A DNA stretch of 64,000 bases from Oscillospiraceae bacterium. GTDB taxonomy: Bacteria; Bacillota; Clostridia; Oscillospirales; Acutalibacteraceae. Under the pieces are notes generated by a model that had not been told where the DNA came from, made no database searches, and saw only the letters and a list, made by a program, of their open reading frames with translations. The DNA lies in NCBI GenBank assembly GCA_910574935.1, contig CAJTCU010000008.1, forward strand, positions 62,001 through 126,000, read 5' to 3'. Both the position numbers and the translations under genes were made by a program. Each line of letters opens with the position of its first letter. Positions within the stretch are counted from its first letter, which is position 1. Positions 33,773 through 41,606 of this stretch are shown here, one piece after another.

Positions 33773-33801
33773 TTGACAGTATATGGTTCCAGGTGTATAA
33801 T
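33773..33801 (+). promoter_or_regulatory. consensus promoter of the 170-aa hydrophilic protein
   Basis: TTGACA (33773-33778), 17 bp, TATAAT (33796-33801): perfect consensus, 24 bp before the start codon, implying a very short leader and high expression. Confidence 0.9.
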
Positions 33802-33825
33802 GATGATTAAGAAAGGGATGGTCTT

Positions 33826-34338
33826 ATGGAAATGAATACTGTGAAGAACAATATTAATGCAAATCTTAGCGCCCAACAGCTGCAAAGGGTCCAAGAAGCC
33901 CAAGAAGCCCAGCGCCCCTTGGACGAAAAGCCGGTGGAGGGCGCCGCTCAAGGGGAGTTTTACCAGGAGCCGGACCAGTACAGCCCCCGCCAGGCCCAGC
34001 CGCCCAGCGGTCTGTACTGGGTGGAGCCCGGCGAGAACGGCCCCCGCATCCGCCAGGACGGCGCGACCCCAGCCCAAGAGGACCAGGACCCGGAAAAGCC
34101 CGAGAAAGAGGAGCCCAAAGAGCCGGTGGAGCGGACCACCACCGACACCGACGAGGTGGACCGGGAGATTAAGCGGGCCAAGGAGAAGGCCAGCCAGCTA
34201 CAGCAGCAGGTGGACCACGCCCCGGAGGGCCCGGAGCGGGACCGGCTGGAGAAGCAGCTGCGGCAGGCCGAGAACGAGGTTCAGCTGAAGGACAACGACA
34301 CTTACCGCCGCCAGCACGCGAAGATTAGCTTCGGCTGA
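33826..34338 (+). CDS. highly charged, probably disordered protein with C-terminal coiled coil
   Basis: A 170-aa hydrophilic protein without signal peptide or membrane segment. Residues ~17-110 are rich in Pro, Gln and Glu (QDPEKPEKEEPKEPVERTTT). Residues ~112-160 form heptad-like helices (DEVDREIKRAKEKASQLQQQ, RDRLEKQLRQAENEV). It ends KISFG. I do not recognise the family. A perfect promoter and a strong terminator frame it as a single-gene unit, which suggests an abundant product. Confidence 0.75.
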   Translation: MEMNTVKNNINANLSAQQLQRVQEAQEAQRPLDEKPVEGAAQGEFYQEPDQYSPRQAQPPSGLYWVEPGENGPRIRQDGATPAQEDQDPEKPEKEEPKEPVERTTTDTDEVDREIKRAKEKASQLQQQVDHAPEGPERDRLEKQLRQAENEVQLKDNDTYRRQHAKISFG

Positions 34339-34352
34339 CAGGAAAAGAGAAA

Positions 34353-34391
34353 CGCCCCGGGCGCAGTTGCCGGGGCGCTTTTATTTTTTGT
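34353..34391 (+). terminator. intrinsic terminator
   Basis: CGCCCCGG (34353-34360) and CCGGGGCG (34370-34377) with CTTTTATTTTTT after it. The next ~140 bp (34392-34534) contains further small hairpins (CTTAGGGG...CCCCTAAG, CCACCTTT...AAAGGTGG) near the end of leuS, and no gene. Confidence 0.85.
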
Positions 34392-34534
34392 GACGATGGT
34401 ATGGCCACCGGCGGCTTAGGGGCGTTGCCCCTAAGAACCCCACCACCTTTGAAAAGGTGGACGAAACCTTTACGGTTTGGCCGCCAGAACCTACTTCTAA
34501 AAGGATACTTTTGCTACCCTTTCGACCTTTTGTC

Positions 34535-36943
34535 CTACTTCACCACCAAGTTCACCAGCTTGCCGGGAACATAGATCTCCTTGACAATGGCCTTGCCGGC
34601 GATCTCCGCCGCGACCTTCTCGTCGGCCTTTGCGGCCGCGATGGCGTCCTCTTGGCTAATATCCGCCGCCACCATTAGCCGGGCGCGGACCTTCCCCTTG
34701 ATCTGTACCACAATCTCCACCGTGCTCTCCTTGCATTTCTCTGGGTCATAAGCAGGCCATGGCTGCTGGCAGGCCATGCCCTGGCCCAGGCCGCAGGCCT
34801 CCCAGACCTCCTCGGTGATGTGAGGAGCAAAGGGATTTAGCAGCAGGGTGAACAGCCGCAGCTCCTCCTGGGTGATGCCGCCCTGGGCGTTGATGTCGTT
34901 CATCAAAGCCATTAGGGCCGCAATGGCGGTGTTGAACTTCAGCACTTCGGTGTCCTCGGTAACCTTCTTAATTGCCTTGTGGAAGGGGCCCTCCAGGGCG
35001 GGGCGGATGCCCTCTCCGGCGGCAAGATTGTCCTGTAAGGCCCAGTACCGGTCCACCAGCCGGCGGCAGCCCCGAATGCCCGCGCTGCTCCAGGGGGCGG
35101 ATTTCTCAAAATCGCCGATGAACATCTCGTACAGGCGCATGGTGTCCGCGCCGTACTCCTGGACAATGTCGTCTGGGTTTACCACATTGCCCCGGGACTT
35201 GCTCATCTTTTGGCCATCTTCGCCCAAAATCATCCCGTGGCTGGTGCGTTTGGCATAAGGTTCCGGGGCGGGCACTATGCCAATATCATACAAAAATTTA
35301 TGCCAAAACCGGCTGTACAACAGGTGCAGGGTGGTGTGCTCCATGCCGCCGTTGTACCAGTCGATGGGAGACCAGTAGTCCAGGGCCTCTTTGCTGGCCA
35401 GAGCCTGATCATTGTGAGGGTCCATGTACCGCAGGAAGTACCAGGAGGACCCGGCCCACTGGGGCATGGTGTCGGTCTCTCGGGCGGCAGGGCCGCCGCA
35501 GTGGGGGCAGGTGGTGCTTACCCAGTCCGTCATCTTGGCCAGGGGGGATTCTCCGGTGTCGGTGGGCTCATAGCTATCCACCTGGGGCAGGCGCAGGGGC
35601 AGCTCGCTTTCCGGGATGGGCTGCCAGCCGCATTTTTCACAGTATACCATGGGGATGGGTTCGCCCCAGTACCGCTGGCGGGAAAACACCCAGTCCCGCA
35701 GCTTATAGTTCACCTTGGCGTGGCCAATGCCCTTTTCCTGCAAAAACTCGGTGATTTTCACCTTGGCGTCCTCTACGGAAAGGCCGTCTAAAATGCCGGA
35801 GTTCACCATCACGCCAGTGTCGCAGTCGGTGAAAGCGGCCTCTTGCACATTGCCGCCTTTGACCACCTCAATAATGGGCAGCTGGAACTTTTTGGCAAAG
35901 TCCCAGTCTCGGTCGTCGTGGGCGGGCACGGCCATAATGGCCCCGGTGCCGTAGCTGACCAGCACATAGTCGGAGATGAATATGGGGATTTCCTTCCCGT
36001 TCACCGGGTTGATCGCGGCCACACCCTCTAGGCGTACGCCGGTTTTGTCCTTTGCCACCTCGGTGCGCTCAAAATCCGACTTCCGGGCCGCCTGGGCCTG
36101 ATATTCCCGTACAGCTTCCATGTTGCTAAGGATTTCAGCCCATTTTTCAATATAGGGATGTTCGGGGGAGATGACCATGTAAGTGGCCCCGTACAGGGTG
36201 TCGGGCCGGGTGGTGTAGATGGTCAGTCTGTCCCCAGCGGTGGTGTCGAAGTCCACCTCCGCGCCAGTGGAACGGCCAATCCAGTTCTCCTGCTGGGTTT
36301 TTACCCGGTCTGGGTAGTCCACCAGGGCAAGGTCGTCAATCAGCCGCTGTGCGTATTCGGTAATCTTCAGCATCCACTGGCTCTTCACCTTGTGCACCAC
36401 TTCACTGCCGCAGCGTTCACACACGCCGTTTACCACTTCTTCGTTGGCCAGCACACATTTGCAGCTGGTGCACCAGTTAACGTTCATCTCTTTTTTATAG
36501 GCCAGGCCGTGCTTATACAGCTGGAGGAAAATCCACTGGGTCCATTTGTAGTAATCTGGATCAATGGTGCTAACCTCCCGGCTCCAGTCAAAAGAGATGC
36601 CCAAGGACTTGATTTGGGCCGTGAAGCGGGCAATATTGTCCCGGGTAATGCCCTCTGGGTGCACGTGGTTTTTAATGGCGTAGTTTTCGGCCGGCAGACC
36701 AAAGGCGTCCCAACCAATGGGGTACAGCACGTTATAGCCCTGCATCCGGCGCTTTCTGGCCACCACATCCAGGGCGGTATAGGGCCGGGGGTGGCCCACG
36801 TGCAGGCCCTGGCCCGAGGGATAGGGGAACTCAATCAGAGCGTAGTACTTGGGTTTATCGCTGCCGTTTTGGGCATGGAATACCCCAGCCTCTTCCCATT
36901 TTTGCTGCCATTTGGGCTCCACGGCCCGATGGTCGTATTTCAT
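34535..36943 (-). CDS. leuS: leucyl-tRNA synthetase
   Basis: Class I aminoacyl-tRNA synthetase charging tRNA-Leu. The 802-aa length fits bacterial LeuRS. Visible are the HIGH-type signature [14 protein letters not shown], the CP1 editing domain with [20 protein letters not shown], a zinc-type cluster [20 protein letters not shown] (as [11 protein letters not shown] and later CPHCGG) and the KMSKS loop [16 protein letters not shown] near residue 580. The N-terminus is [20 protein letters not shown]. It is controlled by a T-box leader immediately upstream. Confidence 0.97.
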   Translation of the reverse strand: MKYDHRAVEPKWQQKWEEAGVFHAQNGSDKPKYYALIEFPYPSGQGLHVGHPRPYTALDVVARKRRMQGYNVLYPIGWDAFGLPAENYAIKNHVHPEGITRDNIARFTAQIKSLGISFDWSREVSTIDPDYYKWTQWIFLQLYKHGLAYKKEMNVNWCTSCKCVLANEEVVNGVCERCGSEVVHKVKSQWMLKITEYAQRLIDDLALVDYPDRVKTQQENWIGRSTGAEVDFDTTAGDRLTIYTTRPDTLYGATYMVISPEHPYIEKWAEILSNMEAVREYQAQAARKSDFERTEVAKDKTGVRLEGVAAINPVNGKEIPIFISDYVLVSYGTGAIMAVPAHDDRDWDFAKKFQLPIIEVVKGGNVQEAAFTDCDTGVMVNSGILDGLSVEDAKVKITEFLQEKGIGHAKVNYKLRDWVFSRQRYWGEPIPMVYCEKCGWQPIPESELPLRLPQVDSYEPTDTGESPLAKMTDWVSTTCPHCGGPAARETDTMPQWAGSSWYFLRYMDPHNDQALASKEALDYWSPIDWYNGGMEHTTLHLLYSRFWHKFLYDIGIVPAPEPYAKRTSHGMILGEDGQKMSKSRGNVVNPDDIVQEYGADTMRLYEMFIGDFEKSAPWSSAGIRGCRRLVDRYWALQDNLAAGEGIRPALEGPFHKAIKKVTEDTEVLKFNTAIAALMALMNDINAQGGITQEELRLFTLLLNPFAPHITEEVWEACGLGQGMACQQPWPAYDPEKCKESTVEIVVQIKGKVRARLMVAADISQEDAIAAAKADEKVAAEIAGKAIVKEIYVPGKLVNLVVK

Positions 36944-36997
36944 TTTCTATCATCCTTTCTATGGATTGCGGTCCCGCGACGGGATAGTAAGGCGGCA

Positions 36998-37293
36998 GAA
37001 AAAAGCCCCGGACGCTTATAAAAGCATCCGGGGCGAAAATCCGAAGATTTCGCGGTACCACCCGTGACTTTGGAATGTGCTCACGCGCATTCCCTCATAG
37101 TCTCCAACAAGACTGGGCCTATAACGCCGCCACACGTCCCAAACCTACTAAGCGAGATAAAAAAAGCAGCGCCTTTGGGCAGGGAGACTCAGGGATCAGT
37201 ATACGCAGCCCGCCGCCTGCCTGCTCACACCACCCGCAAGCTCTCTGAAAGGTGATCGCGGCGCCTTCTTCCCGTCACAGTCTTTCACTATTT
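36998..37293 (-). ncRNA. T-box leader controlling leuS
   Basis: In the RNA sense the leader contains stem I elements (AGAGAG, GGTGG...GTGA), the conserved T-box GGGTGGTACCGCG (plus 37051-37063) and a terminator whose stem is GCCCCGGATGC.../GCGTCCGGGGC (37005-37034), followed by TTTTTT. Uncharged tRNA pairs with the T-box and prevents termination. A CTG in TATACTGATCC (plus 37197-37199) is the likely leucine specifier codon, consistent with the downstream gene. The specifier assignment is by eye. Confidence 0.92.
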
Positions 37294-37299
37294 TTTCTA

Positions 37300-37328
37300 A
37301 TTATATACGATTCGGCGGGGTTTGTCAA
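37300..37328 (-). promoter_or_regulatory. promoter of the T-box-leuS unit
   Basis: On the minus strand TTGACA (37323-37328), 17 bp, TATAAT (37300-37305): perfect consensus. Confidence 0.9.
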
Positions 37329-37384
37329 GCTGGAAATAGGGGGCGGGCGATTACGGTTTTTAGATTCATATTGACCTCACCAAC

Positions 37385-37897
37385 CTATTTCTCCGCTTCT
37401 GCCTCATACTCCATCAAAAACCGGTGTTCCTCCTCTATAAGGCGCTTTACCTCCGGCACATCGGCCCGGCAAAGGCCAGGGATGACCAAGGGCACGGTAC
37501 CGCAGTGTCGCCGGACCTCCCCGTCCGGCATGGTGTGGCTGTAGGTGTGCTGGCTGGGCTCTCCCCGGCAAAAGCCGCAGGCGTTTTGGGTGCAGGGGGC
37601 CGCCCGGTACCTGGGGCCCGTGACCCAATCCTGCACAATCTTCTCGAATCGGGAAGAGTATTCCTGGCAGGCGGAAAAGCGCAGGCCGAAAAAGGGCTTT
37701 TCCTCTTTATCAAAGCCGATTTTGGCAATTTGCTTGCCGTGCCAAGGACAGGTGAATACAATGTTCGCCCGCTGCTTTTTCGGGTCATACCCCAGGAGAG
37801 ACAGGTGGAGGACCAGATCCTGGTATACTTCGCCTTGTTCTAAGTCCAGGTTTGCCAAAAAGGCCTGTATCAATTGGGTCTGTCTCTCAGTCCGCAT
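37385..37897 (-). CDS. cysteine-containing hypothetical protein
   Basis: A 170-aa soluble protein that begins MRTERQTQLIQAFLANLDLE. Its distinctive central part contains IVFTCPWHGKQIAKIGFDKE and a cluster APCTQNACGFCRGEPSQHTY, which could bind a metal, then MPDGEVRRHCGTVPLVIPGL. I do not recognise the family. It follows rsfS by six bases and is the last gene of the rdgB-to-rsfS run, just before the leuS promoter. Confidence 0.7.
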   Translation of the reverse strand: MRTERQTQLIQAFLANLDLEQGEVYQDLVLHLSLLGYDPKKQRANIVFTCPWHGKQIAKIGFDKEEKPFFGLRFSACQEYSSRFEKIVQDWVTGPRYRAAPCTQNACGFCRGEPSQHTYSHTMPDGEVRRHCGTVPLVIPGLCRADVPEVKRLIEEEHRFLMEYEAEAEK

Positions 37898-37903
37898 GGT
37901 CTT

Positions 37904-38260
37904 TTACCCCTCCGGCTGGTCCGCCCACTCCACCCGGGCGCCGTCCGCCCACAGCCGGTCCAGGTCGTAGAAGTCCCGGGCCTCCTGGGTGAAAATATGC
38001 ACCACCACGTGGACATAGTCCAGGAGGATCCAGCTGTTAGAGCGGTAGCCCTCTATGCGGGCAGGGGCCGCGCCCTGGGCTTTCAGCTTTTCGTCCAGCT
38101 CGTCCGAGAGCGAGTGCACGTGGGTCTCGCCCCGGCCAGTGGCAATCACAAAGTAGTCGGCCAGGCTGGAGATGTCGTCGATTTTGATGACGCTGATGTG
38201 TTCGGCTTTTTTCTCGTCCAGCAGATTTGCGGCCTGCTTGGCCAGTTCAAAGGATTCCAT
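37904..38260 (-). CDS. rsfS: ribosomal silencing factor RsfS
   Basis: A 118-aa protein of the Iojap/RsfS family that binds L14 and blocks subunit joining when nutrients are scarce. It has the usual form: ISVIKIDDISSLADYFVIAT near residue 20, GRGETHVHSLSDELDEKL, and WILLDYVHVVVHIFTQEARD near the end. Length is standard. ATG 38260 is preceded by GAAAGGAAA. It follows yqeK, as in most Firmicutes. Confidence 0.96.
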   Translation of the reverse strand: MESFELAKQAANLLDEKKAEHISVIKIDDISSLADYFVIATGRGETHVHSLSDELDEKLKAQGAAPARIEGYRSNSWILLDYVHVVVHIFTQEARDFYDLDRLWADGARVEWADQPEG

Positions 38261-38305
38261 AGGTTATTTCCTTTCTTGATTATAAAGAGTGGAGACGGTC
38301 TTTCT

Positions 38306-38908
38306 TTAGAGGGCTTGCGTAGGAGCGTTCCGCTGTTTTCGGGCCTCCAGGGTCCACAGGGCCTCGTTATACGCGTCAATGGATCGGGGCTCCAGGGTCA
38401 GCCGCGCCTCCATCCGCTCTGGAATGGTAAAAGCAATGCCCTCAATCATCACATCTTCCAGGCTGCTCTCCGCCAGCCGCCGCAGTTCCTCCACCCCGGG
38501 ATAATCCCGGTCGGCGGAGATGTAGTCCGCCACAAAGAGCACCTTGTCCAGCAGGGTCATGCCGGACTTTCCCCCAGTGTGGCAGGCGATGGCATCCAAA
38601 ATTTCCTGGTCGGTAATGCCCATATAGTGCTGTATATAGGCCGCGCCCGACACCGCGTGCCACAGCTTTTGGTTTTTCCGTTGGCTTTCTGAGAGCATTA
38701 TACCAAATTTATCCATAATTTTCAACTGCTCTTCATCAGAAGTATCTTTCATGATGTCGTGGAGAATGCCCGCCAGCCGGGCTTTTTCCACATTGGCGCC
38801 ATATTTTTTTGCCAGATGCACGCAGCTTTCTGCCACGCATTCACAGTGGTAAAAGCGTTTTTCGGTCAGATGCCGGCGCGCTTCTTGGCAACAGGACTCA
38901 AAATCCAT
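38306..38908 (-). CDS. yqeK: HD-domain nucleotide hydrolase YqeK
   Basis: HD-superfamily phosphohydrolase of the YqeK type; family members cleave diadenosine tetraphosphate symmetrically. The 200-aa protein shows HCECVAESCVHLAKKYG, the HD pair in ARLAGILHDIMKD, the later HAVSGA and the metal-side motif CHTGGKSGMTLLDKVLFVAD. ATG 38908 follows GAGGAGGAG; the frame continues nine codons upstream. It would normally follow nadD directly, but an inserted pair of mobile elements separates them here. Confidence 0.93.
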   Translation of the reverse strand: MDFESCCQEARRHLTEKRFYHCECVAESCVHLAKKYGANVEKARLAGILHDIMKDTSDEEQLKIMDKFGIMLSESQRKNQKLWHAVSGAAYIQHYMGITDQEILDAIACHTGGKSGMTLLDKVLFVADYISADRDYPGVEELRRLAESSLEDVMIEGIAFTIPERMEARLTLEPRSIDAYNEALWTLEARKQRNAPTQAL

Positions 38909-39015
38909 AGGGTTCTCCTCCTCTTGATGGATCAAAATTTTGCACAGCCTCTGGCGGAGTCTTTAGGAATAGTGTCTCTAAACTGCCAAAGAGCCTTACT
39001 GGACGCGTATAGTAT

Positions 39016-39438
39016 TTGAGGCAACACCGCACAGAGACTTTGCGCGCGGTCTGCTTGCGCCTTTTCCATCATAATACGGCCGCGCGATTGCGCACAGTTT
39101 TCGTTTGGCAAATCACAAAACCATGCGTGGTTAAGACCATATAGGGTCTAATTGGCCGCACGCAATAGAGCTGGTTTTGCCAACGCTTGCTAGGGCTTGT
39201 TTGAAAAATCGAAAACGTCGTCTTTTTTGCCATAAGAGGCCACTTTCTACGTCGAAAATCCTCGTCAATCGCCAGAGTGACGTAGTTAGCGCAGCTAACT
39301 ACAGCGGTTCTTCTCCTTGAAATTGTCCCCTTCTGGCCCCAAATTCGTCATTTCCTCTATTTTCAAACAAGCCCTAACCTCTGACGAAAAGTCCTGACCG
39401 CGCAGCTCACGCACAATCTTTACGCGGTGTTGCCTTAA
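39016..39438. mobile_element. family B miniature element, copy 2, split by a family A element
   Basis: Left end TTGAGGCAACACCGC (39016-39030); right end GCGGTGTTGCCTTAA (39424-39438). The outer parts total about 237 bp and are interrupted by the family A copy at 39191-39376. The interior has diverged from copy 1. The right-hand TTAA contains the stop codon of nadD. Confidence 0.85.
39191..39376. mobile_element. family A miniature element, copy 6, nested in family B
   Basis: A 186-bp element with ends TAGGGCTTGTTTGAAAA and TTTTCAAACAAGCCCTA. It is nearly identical to the inverted copy at 11523-11687, apart from about 20 extra bases around 39277-39303 that contain GTAGTTAGC...GCTAACTAC, itself a perfect small dyad. 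TA flanks both ends. Confidence 0.92.
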
Positions 39439-40037
39439 GAGCAATACAATCTGTGCTGGCGGATGTAGTCCGCCACGCTTTTGGGCGTCAGTTCTTCCAG
39501 GCCGCCGCCCTGGGCCGCCAGCTGCCGCACCTGGGTGGAGGACACATCCCAAAAGGGAATATCCTCCACAAAGCAGCGGGCTCCCAGGGCCTCTAGAGCC
39601 TGCCGCTTTTTCAGCAGCTTTGAAAGGCCGTCCTGGCTGCGGGGCGAAGCGCATAAACTGGACAGGCGAAAAATAGTATCTGCCTGATGCCAGCTGTCTA
39701 CAGTGAGGAACATGTCCTCGCCCATCAAGAGGAAAAACTCGTCCTGGGGAAAGCGTTCCCTAAAGCCCAGCAGGGTATCTGAGGTAAAGCTTTTCCCCGG
39801 CCGGTCCAGCTCAATAGTGCTTACCCGGGCGGGCAGGTCGGCCTCCCGCACCGCCAGGCCGCACATCATGGCCCGGTCCTGGCCCGGGGCCAGGGCGGGG
39901 GCTGCCTTGTGCGGGGGAACGCCGGCGGGCACCAGCAGCACTCGGTCCAGGCCCAGCCGGGCGGTGAATTCTTTTAAAATATGCAGGTGCCCCAGGTGGA
40001 TGGGGTTAAAGGTGCCGCCGTAAACTCCTGTTTTCAT
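39435..40037 (-). CDS. nadD: nicotinate-nucleotide adenylyltransferase
   Basis: Adenylates nicotinate mononucleotide to deamido-NAD in NAD synthesis. The 200-aa protein starts MKTGVYGGTFNPIHLGHLHI, with the nucleotidyltransferase GGTFNPIHxGH signature. The C-terminal ISSTxIR-equivalent is DVSSTQVRQLAAQG, and it ends YIRQHRLYCS. The TAA stop lies in the terminal TTAA of the adjacent mobile element, so the last codons may have been altered by the insertion. It follows yhbY by six bases. Confidence 0.95.
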   Translation of the reverse strand: MKTGVYGGTFNPIHLGHLHILKEFTARLGLDRVLLVPAGVPPHKAAPALAPGQDRAMMCGLAVREADLPARVSTIELDRPGKSFTSDTLLGFRERFPQDEFFLLMGEDMFLTVDSWHQADTIFRLSSLCASPRSQDGLSKLLKKRQALEALGARCFVEDIPFWDVSSTQVRQLAAQGGGLEELTPKSVADYIRQHRLYCS

Positions 40038-40043
40038 AGGCGG

Positions 40044-40337
40044 CTACCTGGGCAGGGTGATTTTCGGCTGGTCCTTGCGCCGCTTGTACAGCACGAACCG
40101 GGAGCCGATTACCTGCACCACCTGGCTGCGGGTGGCCGCGGCGATTTCCTCGGCGGCCTCCCGGGGGGGGACCGGGCAGGTCTCGGGCAGCACCCGTCCC
40201 TTGATAAGCTCCCGCTTTTCCAGGGCCTCTCGGGCCTGCTGGACCACCTGGGGGCCCAGGCCAGCCTTGCCCACAGTGAGGATGGTGTCCTCATTAACGG
40301 CCAAAGAGCGTAAATACGCGCGTTGTTTGCTGGTCAA
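40044..40337 (-). CDS. yhbY: CRM-domain RNA-binding protein YhbY
   Basis: A 97-aa single CRM domain that binds pre-50S ribosomal particles. MTSKQRAYLRSLAVNEDTIL at the start, TVGKAGLGPQVVQQAREALE and the loop QVIGSRFVLYKRRKDQPKI are typical. It lies between rdgB and nadD, a common Firmicutes order, with 10 bp to the upstream gene. Confidence 0.94.
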   Translation of the reverse strand: MTSKQRAYLRSLAVNEDTILTVGKAGLGPQVVQQAREALEKRELIKGRVLPETCPVPPREAAEEIAAATRSQVVQVIGSRFVLYKRRKDQPKITLPR

Positions 40338-40347
40338 TAGAATCTCC

Positions 40348-41394
40348 TCATTTCTCTGTTTGTTGAGAACCCGGCTTTTCTCTTCTCTTAAATACCACCA
40401 GCTCCGGGTCCGCGCCGTTGTCGCCGTACTCGGCCACCATCAGGTAGCGCTCGTCGGCGGTCAGGCCGTAGCACCGGTCGCTGCCCCGCTTGTGCAGCTG
40501 GCTGCCCAGGTAGACCCGGCCGTCATCCCAAAGCGTCACCTTTTGGCCCCCGGGCAGGGTGTACGCTAGATTGACGTAAGAGCCCGCCAGGGCGTTCAGG
40601 TCCGTGACCTCTTCCATATCCTTTATGCCCAGGGCGTTGAACTCCCGAATCAGTTGGGCCTTTAGGGCGCAGGGGCCCTCAAAGGGCCGGCAGCTGGCGC
40701 AGGGACCTGAATTTTTTTGATGTGCGCACTGGGCGACGACGCAGCCCTTGGCCAGTTCCCCGCACCCGGGGCAGTTGTTTTTGCGGCCCGGGCACTGGGC
40801 GCAGTCCAGGCCGCAGGGGGTGGGCTCGCCCTTGGCCAGGTAGGCCTTTAACTTTTCCTCAAAGGCGGCAAAGGCGTGGCCCCGGTGGCTGCGGGCGTCT
40901 TTTTCGGCGGCGGAGAGCTCCCCAAAGGTCAGCTCTCCCTGCTGAAAGATAGAGTCGTAGCCAAAGCCGTTTTCTCCCCGGGACTCGTAAGCGATTTTGC
41001 CAAAGCACTTGCCCTCGGCTTCCACCCGGTCGCCGTTGGGGAACACGCAGCACACCGCGCTGACAAAGTGGGCGTCCCGCTGGTCCCAGGGCACGTCCTT
41101 TAACTTTTCCAGCACGGTTAGACGACGCTGGCCGGGCTGGGCGAACCGGGCGGAGTAGATGCCGGGGGCCCCCTCCAGGTAGTCCACGCACAGGCCAGAG
41201 TCGTCGGCCACAGCGGGCAGGCCGGTCTCCTGGCAGGCGGCGGCGGCCTTGATGTAAGCGTTTTCGGCAAAGGTCTTGCCGGTCTCCTCGGGCTCGGAGA
41301 TGTCCATGGTGACGGCCTGGATGCCCATGGGCTCCAGCAGGCGCTGGAACTCTGCCAGCTTGCCTTTGTTATGGGTGGCAATGACGAATTTCAT
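40348..41394 (-). CDS. rdgB: RdgB-type dITP/XTP pyrophosphatase fused to a cysteine-rich DUF3795-like domain
   Basis: Residues ~1-195 form a complete HAM1/RdgB enzyme that removes non-canonical purine nucleotides: KFVIATHNKGKLAEFQRLLE, VADDSGLCVDYLEGAPGIYS, GENGFGYDSIF and ARSHRGHAF. After a short linker, ~65 residues hold a cysteine-rich block, PCGLDCAQCPGRKNNCPGCG and GPCASCRPFEGPCALK, resembling DUF3795 metal-binding proteins. The last ~85 residues are a beta-rich segment (YTLPGGQKVTLWDDGRVYLG). Normal RdgB is about 200 aa; this is 348. ATG 41394 follows GGAGGAT. There is no internal start or stop at the joint, so it is one polypeptide. Confidence 0.9.
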   Translation of the reverse strand: MKFVIATHNKGKLAEFQRLLEPMGIQAVTMDISEPEETGKTFAENAYIKAAAACQETGLPAVADDSGLCVDYLEGAPGIYSARFAQPGQRRLTVLEKLKDVPWDQRDAHFVSAVCCVFPNGDRVEAEGKCFGKIAYESRGENGFGYDSIFQQGELTFGELSAAEKDARSHRGHAFAAFEEKLKAYLAKGEPTPCGLDCAQCPGRKNNCPGCGELAKGCVVAQCAHQKNSGPCASCRPFEGPCALKAQLIREFNALGIKDMEEVTDLNALAGSYVNLAYTLPGGQKVTLWDDGRVYLGSQLHKRGSDRCYGLTADERYLMVAEYGDNGADPELVVFKRREKPGSQQTEK

Positions 41395-41606
41395 TTGGTA
41401 TCCTCCTGCGGTTTTGGTTGATATGCTTGCTCCAAATAGCATGGATTTTGAGGGGAAAGATGGGGTCCAGGGGATGGTTGTCCCCTGAGGGATTGGGGGG
41501 GGGCTCCGTCAGCACCGGTGGCTGACTCTGGCAAGGCCGGCGAAGCTTTTACTGCCGTCCCACGTGGATGTTTCCGTCAGGCCCTTCCACGAAGCAGAGT
41601 ACGCCA

